A stretch of 64,000 bases of DNA from Aalborgiella sp963841045 (GCA_963841045.1 CAWJBD010000005.1:1-64000); one strand, 5' to 3'; counted from the stretch's first letter, positions 32,133-41,899 are shown. Made by a program: numbers and translations. The notes: generated by a model from the letters alone, not told the origin.

Positions 32133-34736
32133 TCACCCAAACACAAACACCCCCGGTGCCTTGATGGGGTCTACTGACACCGATATCTTGCTTTTTGGCA
32201 AGAACTTGCCTTCCAGAATCAGCTTGGACAGTGGGTTTTCGATGCGTTGTTGGATGGCGCGTTTCAGTGGGCGGGCGCCGAACACGGGGTCGAAACCTAC
32301 TTTGGCTATTTCTGCCAATGCTGCGGTGGACACGTCCAAAGTCAAATCCATTTTGGTCAAACGGGCTTGCAAAATTTTGAGCTGTATCGCGGCGATGGAC
32401 TCAATCTCTTTCACACCCAAGGCATGGAAGACCACGGTTTCGTCGATGCGGTTTAAGAACTCGGGGCGGAAATGGTCTTTCAACTCGTCCCACACCGCTT
32501 CTTTGATGTCGTCATACGGCTTGCCAACCATGGCTTGAATTTTGTGCGATCCGATGTTGCTGGTCATCACGATGACGGTGTTTTTAAAGTCCACGGTGCG
32601 GCCTTGGCCATCGGTTAAGCGGCCATCGTCCAGCACTTGCAAGAGCACGTTGAACACATCAGGATGCGCTTTTTCAACCTCGTCCATCAAAATCACGCTG
32701 TAGGGTTTGCGGCGCACGGCTTCCGTTAAATAGCCGCCCTCTTCGTAACCCACGTAGCCAGGAGGCGCACCGATCAAGCGCGCCACACTGTGCTTTTCCA
32801 TGAACTCGCTCATGTCGATGCGAATCAAATGGTCTTCTGAATCAAACATAAACCCAGCCAATGCTTTGCACAGCTCGGTTTTACCCACACCCGTGGGGCC
32901 TAGGAACAAGAACGAGCCTGTGGGGCGATTGGGGTCTGACAAGCCAGCACGTGAACGGCGAATGGCGTTGGCCACCGCTTGAATAGCCTCTTCCTGGCCC
33001 ACCACGCGGTCGTGCAATTTCACTTCCATTTGCAAAAGCTTGTCGCGCTCGCCTTGCATCAATTTACTGACAGGAATGCCCGTGGCACGCGCCACCACTT
33101 CGGCAATTTCTTCTGCGCCCACTTGGGTGCGCAGCAGGCGTGGCTTGCCTTTACCACTTTCATTGCCCTCTGGTGTGGCTTCTTCGGCTGCTTGCGCTTC
33201 TTTCAAGCGTTTTTCTAGCTCTGGCAATTTGCCGTATTGCAGCTCGGCCACTTTGTTAAAGTCGCCTTTGCGTTTCAGGTCTTCAATTTGGAATCTGATT
33301 TTTTCAATCTCTTCCATCACGGTTTTAGAGCCTTGCGCTTGCGCTTTTTCGGCTTGCCAAATTTCGTCTAAGTCTGAAATTTCTTTTTGCAGCGTCAAAA
33401 TTTCTTCTTCAATCAAACCAAAACGTTTTTGCGAAGCTTCGTCTTTCTCGCGCTTCACGGCTTCGCGCTCAATTTGCAATTGAATCAAGCGACGGTCCAG
33501 CTTGTCCATCACCTCGGGTTTGGAGTCCAATTCAATTTTGATTTTGCTTGCTGCTTCATCAATCAAATCAATCGCTTTGTCGGGTAAAAAGCGGTCGGTG
33601 ATGTAGCGGTGGCTCAGCTCTGCGGCCGCCACAATCGCAGGGTCGGTGATTTGCACACCATGGTGCACTTCGTATTTTTCTTGCAAGCCGCGCAAGATAG
33701 CAATGGTCGCTTCGACTGATGGCTCACCTACCAAAATCTTTTGGAAACGGCGTTCTAAGGCCGCATCTTTTTCAATGTATTTGCGGTACTCATCTAATGT
33801 AGTTGCGCCCACGCAATGCAATTCACCCCGTGCCAAGGCGGGCTTCAGCATATTGCCTGCGTCCATCGCGCCTTCGCCCTTGCCTGCGCCCACCATGGTG
33901 TGCAGCTCGTCGATGAAGACAATGGTTTGGCCTTCGTCTTTGGCCAAATCTTTCAATACAGATTTCAGGCGCTCTTCAAATTCACCACGGAATTTGGCAC
34001 CTGCCAACAAGGCGGCCATGTCCAAACTCAGCACGCGTTTGCCCAGCAAAGTGTCTGGCACTTCGCCTGCCACAATGCGCTGCGCCAGGCCTTCCACAAT
34101 CGCGGTTTTACCCACGCCTGGTTCACCAATCAGCACAGGGTTGTTTTTGGTGCGGCGTTGCAGCACTTGAATGGCGCGGCGAATTTCATCGTCGCGGCCA
34201 ATCACGGGGTCCAGCTTGCCCATGCGGGCGCGTTCGGTTAAATCGATGCAGTATTTTTTGAGTGATTCGCGCTGGTCTTCGGCATCGGCACTGTCCATGC
34301 TTTGCCCGCCCCGCACGGCGTCAATGGCGGCTTCCAGCGATTTGCGCGAAACGCCATGCGTTTTGAGCAGCTTGCCCACATCGCCTTTGGAATCGCACAA
34401 GGCCAGCAAAAACAGTTCGCTGGCTATGAATTGGTCGCCACGTTTCAAGGCTTCTTTTTCAGTCGCTTGCAACAGGGCTTGCAAATCGCGCCCCACTTGC
34501 ACCATCTCTTGCCCATGCACTTGTGGCAGCTTGTTGATCAAGGCATCCACCTCGGTCAAAATGCCACCCAAGTTCGCGCCAGAACGTTCCAGCAAGGCCT
34601 TGGGGCCATCTTCTTGCCGCAGCATGGCCAAGAGCAAATGCGCGGGCTCAATGTAGGCGTTGTCTTGCTTCAAAGCCATGCTCTGCGCATCACTCAAAGC
34701 TTCAGTAAATTTCGTCGTCAGTTTGTCTTGTCGCAT
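32133..34736 (-). CDS. clpB: ATP-dependent chaperone ClpB
   Basis: The 867-residue protein is a full-length ClpB disaggregase. It has an N-domain (KFTEALSDAQSMALKQDN), nucleotide-binding domain 1 with Walker A GEPGVGKTAIVEG and Walker B VFIDELH, the middle coiled coil (residues ~410-530), and domain 2 with GPTGVGKTELCKAL and the sensor GARPLKRAI. It works with DnaK to resolve aggregates. Start ATG 34,736 (MRQDKLTTKF) follows CAGGGG; 13 more upstream codons are open but lack support. A heat-shock sigma-32 promoter lies upstream. Confidence 0.96.
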   Translation of the reverse strand: MRQDKLTTKFTEALSDAQSMALKQDNAYIEPAHLLLAMLRQEDGPKALLERSGANLGGILTEVDALINKLPQVHGQEMVQVGRDLQALLQATEKEALKRGDQFIASELFLLALCDSKGDVGKLLKTHGVSRKSLEAAIDAVRGGQSMDSADAEDQRESLKKYCIDLTERARMGKLDPVIGRDDEIRRAIQVLQRRTKNNPVLIGEPGVGKTAIVEGLAQRIVAGEVPDTLLGKRVLSLDMAALLAGAKFRGEFEERLKSVLKDLAKDEGQTIVFIDELHTMVGAGKGEGAMDAGNMLKPALARGELHCVGATTLDEYRKYIEKDAALERRFQKILVGEPSVEATIAILRGLQEKYEVHHGVQITDPAIVAAAELSHRYITDRFLPDKAIDLIDEAASKIKIELDSKPEVMDKLDRRLIQLQIEREAVKREKDEASQKRFGLIEEEILTLQKEISDLDEIWQAEKAQAQGSKTVMEEIEKIRFQIEDLKRKGDFNKVAELQYGKLPELEKRLKEAQAAEEATPEGNESGKGKPRLLRTQVGAEEIAEVVARATGIPVSKLMQGERDKLLQMEVKLHDRVVGQEEAIQAVANAIRRSRAGLSDPNRPTGSFLFLGPTGVGKTELCKALAGFMFDSEDHLIRIDMSEFMEKHSVARLIGAPPGYVGYEEGGYLTEAVRRKPYSVILMDEVEKAHPDVFNVLLQVLDDGRLTDGQGRTVDFKNTVIVMTSNIGSHKIQAMVGKPYDDIKEAVWDELKDHFRPEFLNRIDETVVFHALGVKEIESIAAIQLKILQARLTKMDLTLDVSTAALAEIAKVGFDPVFGARPLKRAIQQRIENPLSKLILEGKFLPKSKISVSVDPIKAPGVFVFG

Positions 34737-34771
34737 AGGTAAACCCCTGAAAATGTGATTAATTACCCATG

Positions 34772-34799
34772 ACATGGAGATGGTTAATCAAAATTCAAG
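34772..34799 (-). promoter_or_regulatory. Sigma-32 heat-shock promoter of clpB
   Basis: On the minus strand CTTGAAT (34,799-34,793) and CTCCATGT (34,779-34,772) are separated by 13 bases. This fits the sigma-32 consensus CTTGAAA-N11-15-CCCCATNT with one mismatch in each box. It lies about 35 bases upstream of the clpB start. Confidence 0.7.
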
Positions 34800-34884
34800 C
34801 TTACCGTTTTTGACCTAAATCATGTGTAGGACAGAAACCCTAAATTAGCCATGCACGGACTTGGCACGGTATTTAATACCCAAT

Positions 34885-35364
34885 TTATGGCGCTTTGGGT
34901 TCTTGCCATTTGTTCAGTGATGCGTCGTCACTGGCCCGTGCATCTACCCAGCGTGCGGCCACATCGCCATGCGGGGTTTGCTCTTTTTTCCAGAACGGGG
35001 CTTGGGTTTTGAGGTAGTCCATGATGAACTCGCAGCCCTTGAAAGATTCACCACGGTGCGCTGCTGTCACAGCCACCATGACGATTTGATCCAAGGGTTG
35101 CAGCTTGCCTACACGGTGGATAACGCGGGCGTTGTACAAGTGGAATCTGTCCATCGCGGTATCAATGATAGCGACGATGGATTTTTCAGTCATGCCGGGG
35201 TAATGTTCCAGCTCTAATTCGCTAACCTTATCGCCATCGTTCAAATCGCGCACAGTGCCGACGAAAGCACAAACAGCGCCTACGCGCTTGTCGTCAGCAC
35301 GCAGTTTGGCGACTTCGGTGCTCAAATCAAAATCAGCGGTTTGGATGGTGACGCGTGGAATCAT
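34885..35364 (-). CDS. moaE: Molybdopterin synthase catalytic subunit MoaE
   Basis: The 159-residue protein has the MoaE core: GAVCAFVGTVRDLNDGDKV, LELEHYPGMTEKS, HRVGKLQPLDQIVMVAVTAA, and the active-site Lys region FIMDYLKTQAPFWKKE. With MoaD it converts cPMP to molybdopterin. It is last of moeA-moaD-moaE; MoaD ends 15 bases upstream. Length is normal. Confidence 0.95.
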   Translation of the reverse strand: MIPRVTIQTADFDLSTEVAKLRADDKRVGAVCAFVGTVRDLNDGDKVSELELEHYPGMTEKSIVAIIDTAMDRFHLYNARVIHRVGKLQPLDQIVMVAVTAAHRGESFKGCEFIMDYLKTQAPFWKKEQTPHGDVAARWVDARASDDASLNKWQEPKAP

Positions 35365-35379
35365 GCTGATCTCCTGAGA

Positions 35380-35652
35380 TTAACCACCGGTGACAGGCGG
35401 AAAAAAGGCTACTTCGCAATGGTCGTTCAATGGCGCATTGTCGTCACACATGTCATGGTTCACCGCCATGCGCAAAGTTTTGCCTTTGAATGCGGTATCT
35501 AAACATTGCGCATACGCACCGCCGCGTGCAACCAACTCAGTACGCAGTTGCCCTAGTGTGCTGGCGTGGGTTTGAACTTCTTCACTGCCGAGACCAATGG
35601 CCTCGCGCATGGAGGCAAAGTATTTGACAGTGACCTTGATGGTGCTGGACAT
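35380..35652 (-). CDS. moaD: Molybdopterin synthase sulfur carrier subunit MoaD
   Basis: A 90-residue ubiquitin-like protein ending in the required Gly-Gly (FFPPVTGG), which is thiocarboxylated and delivers sulfur to MoaE. ATG 35,652 (MSSTIKVTVKYFASMREAIG) gives a start fitting the family; the frame is open further up into moeA. It lies 7 bases after moeA. Confidence 0.95.
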   Translation of the reverse strand: MSSTIKVTVKYFASMREAIGLGSEEVQTHASTLGQLRTELVARGGAYAQCLDTAFKGKTLRMAVNHDMCDDNAPLNDHCEVAFFPPVTGG

Positions 35653-35659
35653 GGTGACT

Positions 35660-36940
35660 CTAGGATAGCACTTCTGCAAACGCGGTGTATTGCACCATGT
35701 CACCGGGTGCTATGGTTTGGCCGGCTGGGTTGTTTACCAAGCCATCGCCCCACACGGCGGAGGTTAAAACGCCAGAGCTTTGGTTAGCAAACAAATCCAA
35801 ACCGCCATTGGCATTGCGTTTGACGCGCAAAAACTCGCGGCGCTTGTCGGCCTTGGCCACTGTGAAATCTGCGCGCATGGTTATCGCTTTGCTAGCAATG
35901 TGGTCCACATCCACAACGCCTTGCAACTTCAATATAAAGGGGCGTACCAAGAGCATGAAAGTGACAAAACTGGACACCGGGTTGCCAGGCAAGCCGATGA
36001 AATGCGTCTGCCCTACTTTGCCATACGCAAATGGTTTGCCCGGCTTGATGGCGATTTGCCACAGGTTGAGTTCGCCCAAAGCTTGCACTGCAGGTTTGAT
36101 GTGGTCTTCTTCACCCACAGACACGCCGCCGCTGGTGAGAATCAAATCATGCGACTGTGCAGTATTGCTCAAAGCGGTTTTCGTCGCACCCAAGTTGTCT
36201 GGCACGATACCCAAATCCGTCACCTCACAACCCAAACGTTGCAACATCGCACGCAAAAAGAAACGGTTGGAGTTGTAGATGCTGCCGGCTGGCATGTTCT
36301 CAGGCGCAATGTCACCCGGCATCACCAGCTCATCGCCGGTGGAAAACAGCGCCACTTTGGGGCGACGAACCACAGGCAATGTGGCCATGCCAATGCTGGC
36401 CGCTAGACCAATTGATGCAGGCGTGAGGCGCTCGCCTTTTTGCAGCACCACCGCACCCAAGGTCACATCTTCACCCGCGCGGCGAATCCATTGACCAACT
36501 GTAGGCAGTGCATTCACGCGAATTTGCGCCATGCCGTTTTGCAATCCATTTTGCTCTGGCAAGGTTTCACATTCCTCTTGCATCACCACGGTATCCGCAC
36601 CGGCTGGAATGGCCGCCCCCGTAAAAATACGTGCAGCTGTACCCGCCTGCAAAGGCAATGCCGCGCTACCCGCTGGAATGCGCTGGCTTACCGACAACAC
36701 CGCACCTGCGGTTGGCACATCGGCACAACGCATGGCATAGCCGTCCATGCTGCTGTTGTCTTGCGGTGGCACATGCAAGGCTGAGCGCAAATCTTCTGCC
36801 AGTACACGCCCATCTGCATCGAAGGTGGAAATCGACTCCACTCCATTCAGCTGCACGGCATGCGCCAGCAGCTCTGCCAAAGCTACATCCAAAGGTTTGA
36901 GTGGGGCTCTTGCGGGCGCGGGCGCGGGTGCGGGTGTCAT
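35660..36940 (-). CDS. moeA: Molybdopterin molybdenumtransferase MoeA
   Basis: The 426-residue protein has MoeA motifs: DGRVLAEDLRSALHVPPQDN, SSMDGYAMR, RIFTGAAIPAGADTVVMQEE, SGGVSVGEEDHIKPAV, and the nucleotide-binding FIGLPGNPVSSFVTFMLL. It inserts molybdate into adenylated molybdopterin. An Ala-Pro-rich N-terminus (TPAPAPAPARAP) is unusual. It is first of the moeA-moaD-moaE unit, downstream of thrC, with a dispersed repeat (copy D) between them. Confidence 0.95.
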   Translation of the reverse strand: MTPAPAPAPARAPLKPLDVALAELLAHAVQLNGVESISTFDADGRVLAEDLRSALHVPPQDNSSMDGYAMRCADVPTAGAVLSVSQRIPAGSAALPLQAGTAARIFTGAAIPAGADTVVMQEECETLPEQNGLQNGMAQIRVNALPTVGQWIRRAGEDVTLGAVVLQKGERLTPASIGLAASIGMATLPVVRRPKVALFSTGDELVMPGDIAPENMPAGSIYNSNRFFLRAMLQRLGCEVTDLGIVPDNLGATKTALSNTAQSHDLILTSGGVSVGEEDHIKPAVQALGELNLWQIAIKPGKPFAYGKVGQTHFIGLPGNPVSSFVTFMLLVRPFILKLQGVVDVDHIASKAITMRADFTVAKADKRREFLRVKRNANGGLDLFANQSSGVLTSAVWGDGLVNNPAGQTIAPGDMVQYTAFAEVLS

Positions 36941-36982
36941 GGCCGATGTGTGAATGGTGTTGAATGTACGGTTGAAACTCTA

Positions 36983-37049
36983 ATGCTATGCTTTTAATAG
37001 CACTCTAGGCAATTAATACGCCGGCTACAGCCATATTTTTCATATAAAA
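36983..37049 (-). repeat. Dispersed hairpin repeat, copy D
   Basis: In reverse orientation: ATGCTATGCTTTTAATAGC hairpin, CTCTAGGCAATTAATACG, CCGGCTACAGCC and ATATTTTTCATATAAAA. It lies between thrC and moeA. Confidence 0.85.
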
Positions 37050-37066
37050 TGCCTTGGTCGCATTGT

Positions 37067-38582
37067 TTAGGCACACTGCTTGGCGATAAATGCCTTCAGC
37101 TGCGCCACATCTGCCGGCATGTTCACCACGCGTTTGGGCAAGGCTTCAATGCCTTCAAACTTGGCAGGACGGTCTGGCTCAGTGCCCAAAGCTTCCACGA
37201 TGGTGGCGGCAAATTTGATGGGCAAGGCGGTTTCTAAAACAATCATCGCGGTTTCTTTTTTGACCTTGCCCGCTTTGAGAACATCTCGCGCCACTTTCAA
37301 ACCATCTGCCGTGTGTGTATCAATCATCACCGCGTGATCTTGGTAGGTACTGCGAATGGTGTTCAGGCGGTCGGCATGTGTGCTTTTGCCGCTTAAAAAT
37401 CCATATTTGCTGGCAGCATCTTTGAACGCAGGGTCTTGGCTCAAATCAAATTGACCGCTCTTTGCCAACTGCGAGGTGAAAAGGTCTTTGGTCTTGGCGG
37501 CATCGCGCCCCAGCAAATCAAACACAAAGCGCTCAAAGTTGGACGCTTTGGAAATATCCATAGACGGGCTGGATGTTTCGTGCGTGTCAGCCGTGCCGCG
37601 CACACGGTAAACACCGGTGCGGAAAAATTCATCGAGCACATCGTTTTCATTGGTGGCGACGATGAGCTTGTCAATCGGCAAACCCATCATGCGCGCCACA
37701 TGGCCGGCGCAAACGTTGCCGAAATTGCCGCTGGGAACGGTGAAGTTCACCTTTCAGGGTTGGACAATTTTCCGACAGGCCGCCTTAGGAAAATTAGCCC
37801 CCTCGGGGGGCAGCGCCGCGCAGCGGGAAGCGGGGGGCACGGTAGCCTGAAAGTAACCTGCAAAGTAATAAACCACCTGCGCCAACAAACGCGCCCAGTT
37901 GATGCTGTTGACCGTGCCAATTTTGTATTTCTTTTTGAATTCCAAATCGTTGGACACGGCTTTGACCAAGTCTTGGCAGTCGTCAAACACGCCTTCAATG
38001 GCGATGTTGTGGATGTTGGCGTCCATCAAGCTGAACATTTGTGCTTGTTGAAACGCACTCATGCGACCTTGTGGGCTGGTCATGAAAACACGAACACCGC
38101 TTTTTGCCGCGCATGGCATATTCCGCCGCGCTGCCAGTATCGCCACTGGTCGCACCAAAAATGTTCAGCTCTTCATGACGGCGCGCCAATTCGTATTCAA
38201 ACAAATTGCCCAGCAATTGCATGGCCATGTCTTTGAACGCCAGCGTGGGGCCGTTAGACAGCGCTTCTAAATACACTTTGTCGTCCAGCTCTTTCAAAGG
38301 AACAATGTCCTTGGTGCCAAACACTTCTTGCGTATACGTTTTGCGGCAAATCGCTTGCAAATCAGCTGCCGGAATATCGTCAATGTAGAGCGACAAAATC
38401 GCAAAAGCCAAATCGGCATAGCCATGCTTGTCATGAATCTCGCGCAATTTTTGCAAGGCAATGTCGTTGATGTGCGGATAGCTTTGCGGCAAGTACAAAC
38501 CGCCATCGGGCGCCAAGCCTTCTAACAAAATTTCGCAGAATTTACGAGGCGTGTTGTCGCCTCGAGTCGATAGGTAATTCAT
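37067..38582 (-). pseudogene. thrC: Threonine synthase, interrupted by a ~103-bp hairpin insertion and one frameshift
   Basis: ATG 38,582 overlaps the hom stop as TAATG. The N-terminal part (MNYLSTRGDNTPRKFCEILL, SNGPTLAFKDMAMQLL with the PLP Lys, GATSGDTGSAAEYAM) changes frame near 38,110 to SGVRVFMTSPQGRMSAFQQA. The sequence reads to YYFAGYFQAT, where a palindromic element (37,751-37,853) adds ~30 foreign codons and an in-frame TGA at 37,756-37,754. VNFTVPSGNFGNVCAGHVAR then follows in the same frame to the end. Without both defects it would be a normal ~470-residue PLP enzyme converting phosphohomoserine to threonine. Real interruption would make the cell need threonine. Confidence 0.85.
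37751..37853. repeat. Hairpin-rich insertion in thrC with 8-bp terminal inverted repeats
   Basis: CTTTCAGG (37,751-37,758) and CCTGAAAG (37,846-37,853) bound 103 bases. Inside are AATTTTCC/GGAAAATT, CCCCCTCGGGGGG, and a GC-rich stretch (GCAGCGCCGCGCAGCGGG, AAGCGGGGGGCAC) that I associate with repeats common between genes in Comamonadaceae. The element looks like a miniature mobile or structured repeat, and it brings the stop codon that splits thrC. Confidence 0.7.
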
Positions 38583-39916
38583 TACGCCAACTCTTCCTTG
38601 CGAATACGTGTAATCGGTGCCAGCACGCTGCTTAAAGCTTGCATTTGCGCCATGGCTGAATTCATTTTGGATTCGACGCAATCGTGGGTCAAGATGATGA
38701 CATCGGTCTGGGTTGAGCCCTCGCCGCCCACTTCATCCGCTTCACGCTGCAACACGGCATCGATGCTGATGCCCGCATTGGCCAATATGCCAGTCACTTT
38801 GGCCAGCACGCCCGCTTCGTCTGCCACGCGCAAACGCAGGTAGTAGCTGGTCACGATGTCGCTCATGGGCAGCACTTGCAAATCACTCATTGCATTGGGC
38901 TGGAACGCCAAATGCGGCACGCGGTGTGCAGGGTCTGCGGTGTGCAGGCGGGTGATGTCCACCAAATCGGCAATCACCGCACTGGCTGTTGGCTCTGAAC
39001 CGGCGCCTTTGCCGTAATACAAGGTTGTACCCACGGCGTCGCCATGCACCACGACGGCGTTCATCGCACCTTCGACATTGGCGATCAGACGTTTGGCTGG
39101 AACAAGGCTGGGGTGTACGCGCAGCTCAATGCCCTCTTTGCCATTGGCTTGCACCCGCTTGGTGATGCCCAAGAGCTTGATGCGATAGCCCAATTGTTCT
39201 GCGTACTTGATGTCTTGCGCGGCCAGTTTGGTGATGCCTTCAATGTAGGCTTTGTCAAACTGCACCGGGATGCCGTATGCGATGGCAGACATGAGCGTCA
39301 CCTTGTGCGCCGCGTCCACGCCTTCGATGTCAAAAGTCGGGTCAGCTTCAGCATAGCCCAGCGCTTGCGCGTCTTTCAGCGCGGCGGCAAAGTCCAAGCC
39401 TTTGTCGCGCATTTCACTCAAGATGAAGTTGGTGGTGCCATTGATGATGCCGGCAATCCATTGGATGCGGTTGGCTGTGAGGCCTTCGCGCAAGGCTTTG
39501 ATGATGGGAATGCCACCAGCCACCGCAGCTTCAAACGCCACCATCACGCCTTTGGCTTGTGCGGCTGCAAAAATTTCTGTGCCGTGCACGGCCAACAATG
39601 CTTTGTTGGCGGTCACCACGTGCTTGCCCGCTGCAATGGCTTCCATCACCAACTGCTTGGCGATGCCGTAACCACCAATCAGCTCAATCACGATTTCAAT
39701 TTCAGGATTGGCAATGATGGCGCGAGCGTCATTCACAACTTTGACTTTGGGACCCACAATGGCTTGTGCGCGGGCTGTGTCCAAATCTGCCACCATGGTG
39801 ATTTCAATGCCGCGCCCTGCACGACGTTGAATCTCACTTTGGTTGCGATTCAAAACATTAAATACGCCACTGCCAACAGTGCCTATGCCCAAAAGGCCAA
39901 CTTGTATAGGTTTCAT
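38582..39916 (-). CDS. hom: Homoserine dehydrogenase
   Basis: A 444-residue protein with N-terminal NAD(P)-binding GLLGIGTVGSGVFNVLNRN, the catalytic region GIINGTTNFILSEM and YAEADPTFDIEGVDAAHKV, and a C-terminal ACT domain (LRVADEAGVLAKVTGILANA) that usually mediates threonine feedback. It reduces aspartate semialdehyde to homoserine. Its stop overlaps the thrC start as TAATG, so the two are coupled. The upstream aminotransferase is separated by a repeat copy. Confidence 0.96.
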   Translation of the reverse strand: MKPIQVGLLGIGTVGSGVFNVLNRNQSEIQRRAGRGIEITMVADLDTARAQAIVGPKVKVVNDARAIIANPEIEIVIELIGGYGIAKQLVMEAIAAGKHVVTANKALLAVHGTEIFAAAQAKGVMVAFEAAVAGGIPIIKALREGLTANRIQWIAGIINGTTNFILSEMRDKGLDFAAALKDAQALGYAEADPTFDIEGVDAAHKVTLMSAIAYGIPVQFDKAYIEGITKLAAQDIKYAEQLGYRIKLLGITKRVQANGKEGIELRVHPSLVPAKRLIANVEGAMNAVVVHGDAVGTTLYYGKGAGSEPTASAVIADLVDITRLHTADPAHRVPHLAFQPNAMSDLQVLPMSDIVTSYYLRLRVADEAGVLAKVTGILANAGISIDAVLQREADEVGGEGSTQTDVIILTHDCVESKMNSAMAQMQALSSVLAPITRIRKEELA

Positions 39917-39956
39917 AAAATAAATTAAAACAACTAAAAACGACTTAAATATAACA

Positions 39957-40024
39957 GGAAAATATATGAAAAATCAGGCTGTATCCGGCGTATTACTTGC
40001 CTGTACCGCTACGAATTCTATAGC
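39957..40024 (+). repeat. Dispersed hairpin repeat, copy E, overlapping the aminotransferase 3' end
   Basis: AAAATATATGAAAAATCAG, GCTGTATCCGGCG, TATTACTTGCCTGTACC and a GCTA...TATAGC hairpin. The last ten or so codons and the stop of the aminotransferase gene (39,993) lie within the element on the opposite strand. Confidence 0.75.
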
Positions 40025-41225
40025 GTTCCAAGAATCCAGCTAAGCGCCCAATGGCTTCGCGCAAATCGTCTTCATGCGGTAAGAAGACGATGCGAAAGTG
40101 ATCGGGCGTGGGCCAATTAAAGCCCGTGCCTTGCACCAACATCACCCGCGTTTCGCGCAGCACTTCCATGAAGAATTGCCGGTCGTCTTTGATGGGGTAA
40201 ATTTCGGGGTCTAGCCGTGGAAACATGTACAAAGCCGCTTGCGGTTTGACGCAGGTCACGCCAGGAATGGCGGTGATGAGCTCATACGCCAAATCGCGCT
40301 GACGGCGCAGTCTGCCACCTTCTTTCACCAAATCGTTGATGCTTTGGTAGCCGCCTAAAGCGGTTTGAATCGCCCATTGGCCTGGCACGTTGGAGCCCAA
40401 CTTGATGTTGGCCAACATGTTCAAACCTTCGATGTAATCTTTGGCCGCTGCTTTGTTGCCCGACACCACCATCCAGCCAGCGCGGTAGCCGCATGAACGG
40501 TAGGCTTTGGACAAGGAGTTGAATGTCAGCGTGATGACGTCGGTCGACAAACTGGCAATCGCCGTGTGTTTAACGCCGTCGTACAGCACTTTGTCGTACA
40601 CCTCGTCGGCAAATATCACCAAGCCATGTTCACGCGCAATTTGCACAATGCCTTTGAGCAAATCGTCAGAGTACATGGTACCCGTTGGGTTGTTCGGGTT
40701 GATGACCACAATGCCTTTGGTACGCGGTGTGATTTTGGCGCGAATGTCGGCCAAACTGGGGTTCCAGTTGTCGGCTTCGTCACACAAATAATGGACGGGT
40801 TTACCACTCGCCAAACTGGCCGACGCGGTCCACAGCGGGTAGTCGGGTGCAGGCACCAGCAGTTCATCGCCGTCGTTCAACAAAGCTGTCACCGACATGG
40901 TGATCAAGTCACTGGCACCGTTGCCCAAATAAATGTCATCAATGGTGACGCCGTGTACGCCCTGCTGTTGGCTGTAATGCATCACCGCTTTGCGTGCGGC
41001 AAAAATACCTTTGCTGTCGCTGTAGCCCGACGAATTGGGTAAATTGCGAATCATGTCTTGTTGAATTTCTTCCGGCGCGTCGAAACCAAATGGCGCGGTG
41101 TTGCCAATGTTCAGCTTGATGATTTTTTGACCTTCGTCTTCCATGCGCTTGGCTTCGTCCACAATAGGTCCGCGCACGTCGTACAAAACATTGGCTAATT
41201 TGGTCGATTTTTGAATCGCTTTCAA
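39993..41225 (-). CDS. alaA: Pyridoxal phosphate aminotransferase (AlaA/AlaC-like)
   Basis: The 410-residue class I aminotransferase has IIKLNIGNTAPFGFDAPEEI, VINPNNPTGTMYS, ADEVYDKVLYD and the PLP lysine in TFNSLSKAYRSCGYRAGW. It most resembles glutamate-pyruvate aminotransferase AlaA, placed upstream of hom and thrC as in many Burkholderiales. The C-terminal RIRSGTGK and stop are encoded by repeat copy E, so the original end may have been changed. The other end is divergent from the Mth938 gene. Confidence 0.9.
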   Translation of the reverse strand: MKAIQKSTKLANVLYDVRGPIVDEAKRMEDEGQKIIKLNIGNTAPFGFDAPEEIQQDMIRNLPNSSGYSDSKGIFAARKAVMHYSQQQGVHGVTIDDIYLGNGASDLITMSVTALLNDGDELLVPAPDYPLWTASASLASGKPVHYLCDEADNWNPSLADIRAKITPRTKGIVVINPNNPTGTMYSDDLLKGIVQIAREHGLVIFADEVYDKVLYDGVKHTAIASLSTDVITLTFNSLSKAYRSCGYRAGWMVVSGNKAAAKDYIEGLNMLANIKLGSNVPGQWAIQTALGGYQSINDLVKEGGRLRRQRDLAYELITAIPGVTCVKPQAALYMFPRLDPEIYPIKDDRQFFMEVLRETRVMLVQGTGFNWPTPDHFRIVFLPHEDDLREAIGRLAGFLERYRIRSGTGK

Positions 41226-41365
41226 AGTCCACTCCCAGGGTGATAGATTGCTGAAGCAAAAACCCCATTGGTTTACAAGATTAATGCTTCGTTAAAATAG
41301 CATTATCGCTTAGAGAAACGCTAACAAACGCGCAGAAGCAAGCTTTTCACCACAACTACCACACT

Positions 41366-41740
41366 ATGAAATTAGAAGCAGAACATGCTGACGGACAAAC
41401 GATACATAGCTATGGTTCGGGCTGGGTCATTATTAACGGCGAAAAAATCTCACATAGTTTGGTTTTGATGCCCCAAAGTGTTCGCCAAGACTGGCAATGC
41501 CGTCAGTTTGCTGACCTCACTGCAGCGCATTTTGCGCAATTGTCGGAATTTGAAGCTGAATTGGTGATTTTCGGCAGTGGTAAACGCATTCAGTTCCCAC
41601 CAACCGCATGGCTTGCCCCATTGATACGCAAGCGCATTGGCTTCGATGTCATGGACATGGGTGCCGCCTGCCGTACCTACAACATCTTGGCCGGTGAAGG
41701 ACGCAATGTGCTGCTGGCTTTGCTGGTAGAACCCGAGTAA
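41366..41740 (+). CDS. Mth938-like domain protein (DUF498)
   Basis: The 124-residue product fits the Mth938/DUF498 family: HSYGSGWVIINGEKISHSLV, EAELVIFGSGKRIQFP, GFDVMDMGAACRTYNILAGE. Related human and bacterial proteins are of unknown enzymatic role. It is divergent from alaA and followed at 160 bases by the peroxiredoxin gene. Confidence 0.88.
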   Translation: MKLEAEHADGQTIHSYGSGWVIINGEKISHSLVLMPQSVRQDWQCRQFADLTAAHFAQLSEFEAELVIFGSGKRIQFPPTAWLAPLIRKRIGFDVMDMGAACRTYNILAGEGRNVLLALLVEPE

Positions 41741-41899
41741 GAACTTGTAAAAACGGAAGCTGACGCGAAACTGAGTTAAAATCGGAGGTTACGTTTTTAA
41801 GCCTGTCCTTGTTCAAGACAATGTCAGTGTGATGGTTAGCAAGATGCAAACCGTAATTAAAAACCCATTTTTTGCGAGACTCTTTACGGGATTAGTATC

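Noticed and set aside
39044..39928. 294-codon plus-strand frame antisense to hom
   Set aside because: Cys- and His-rich composition typical of an antisense shadow; hom is unambiguous.
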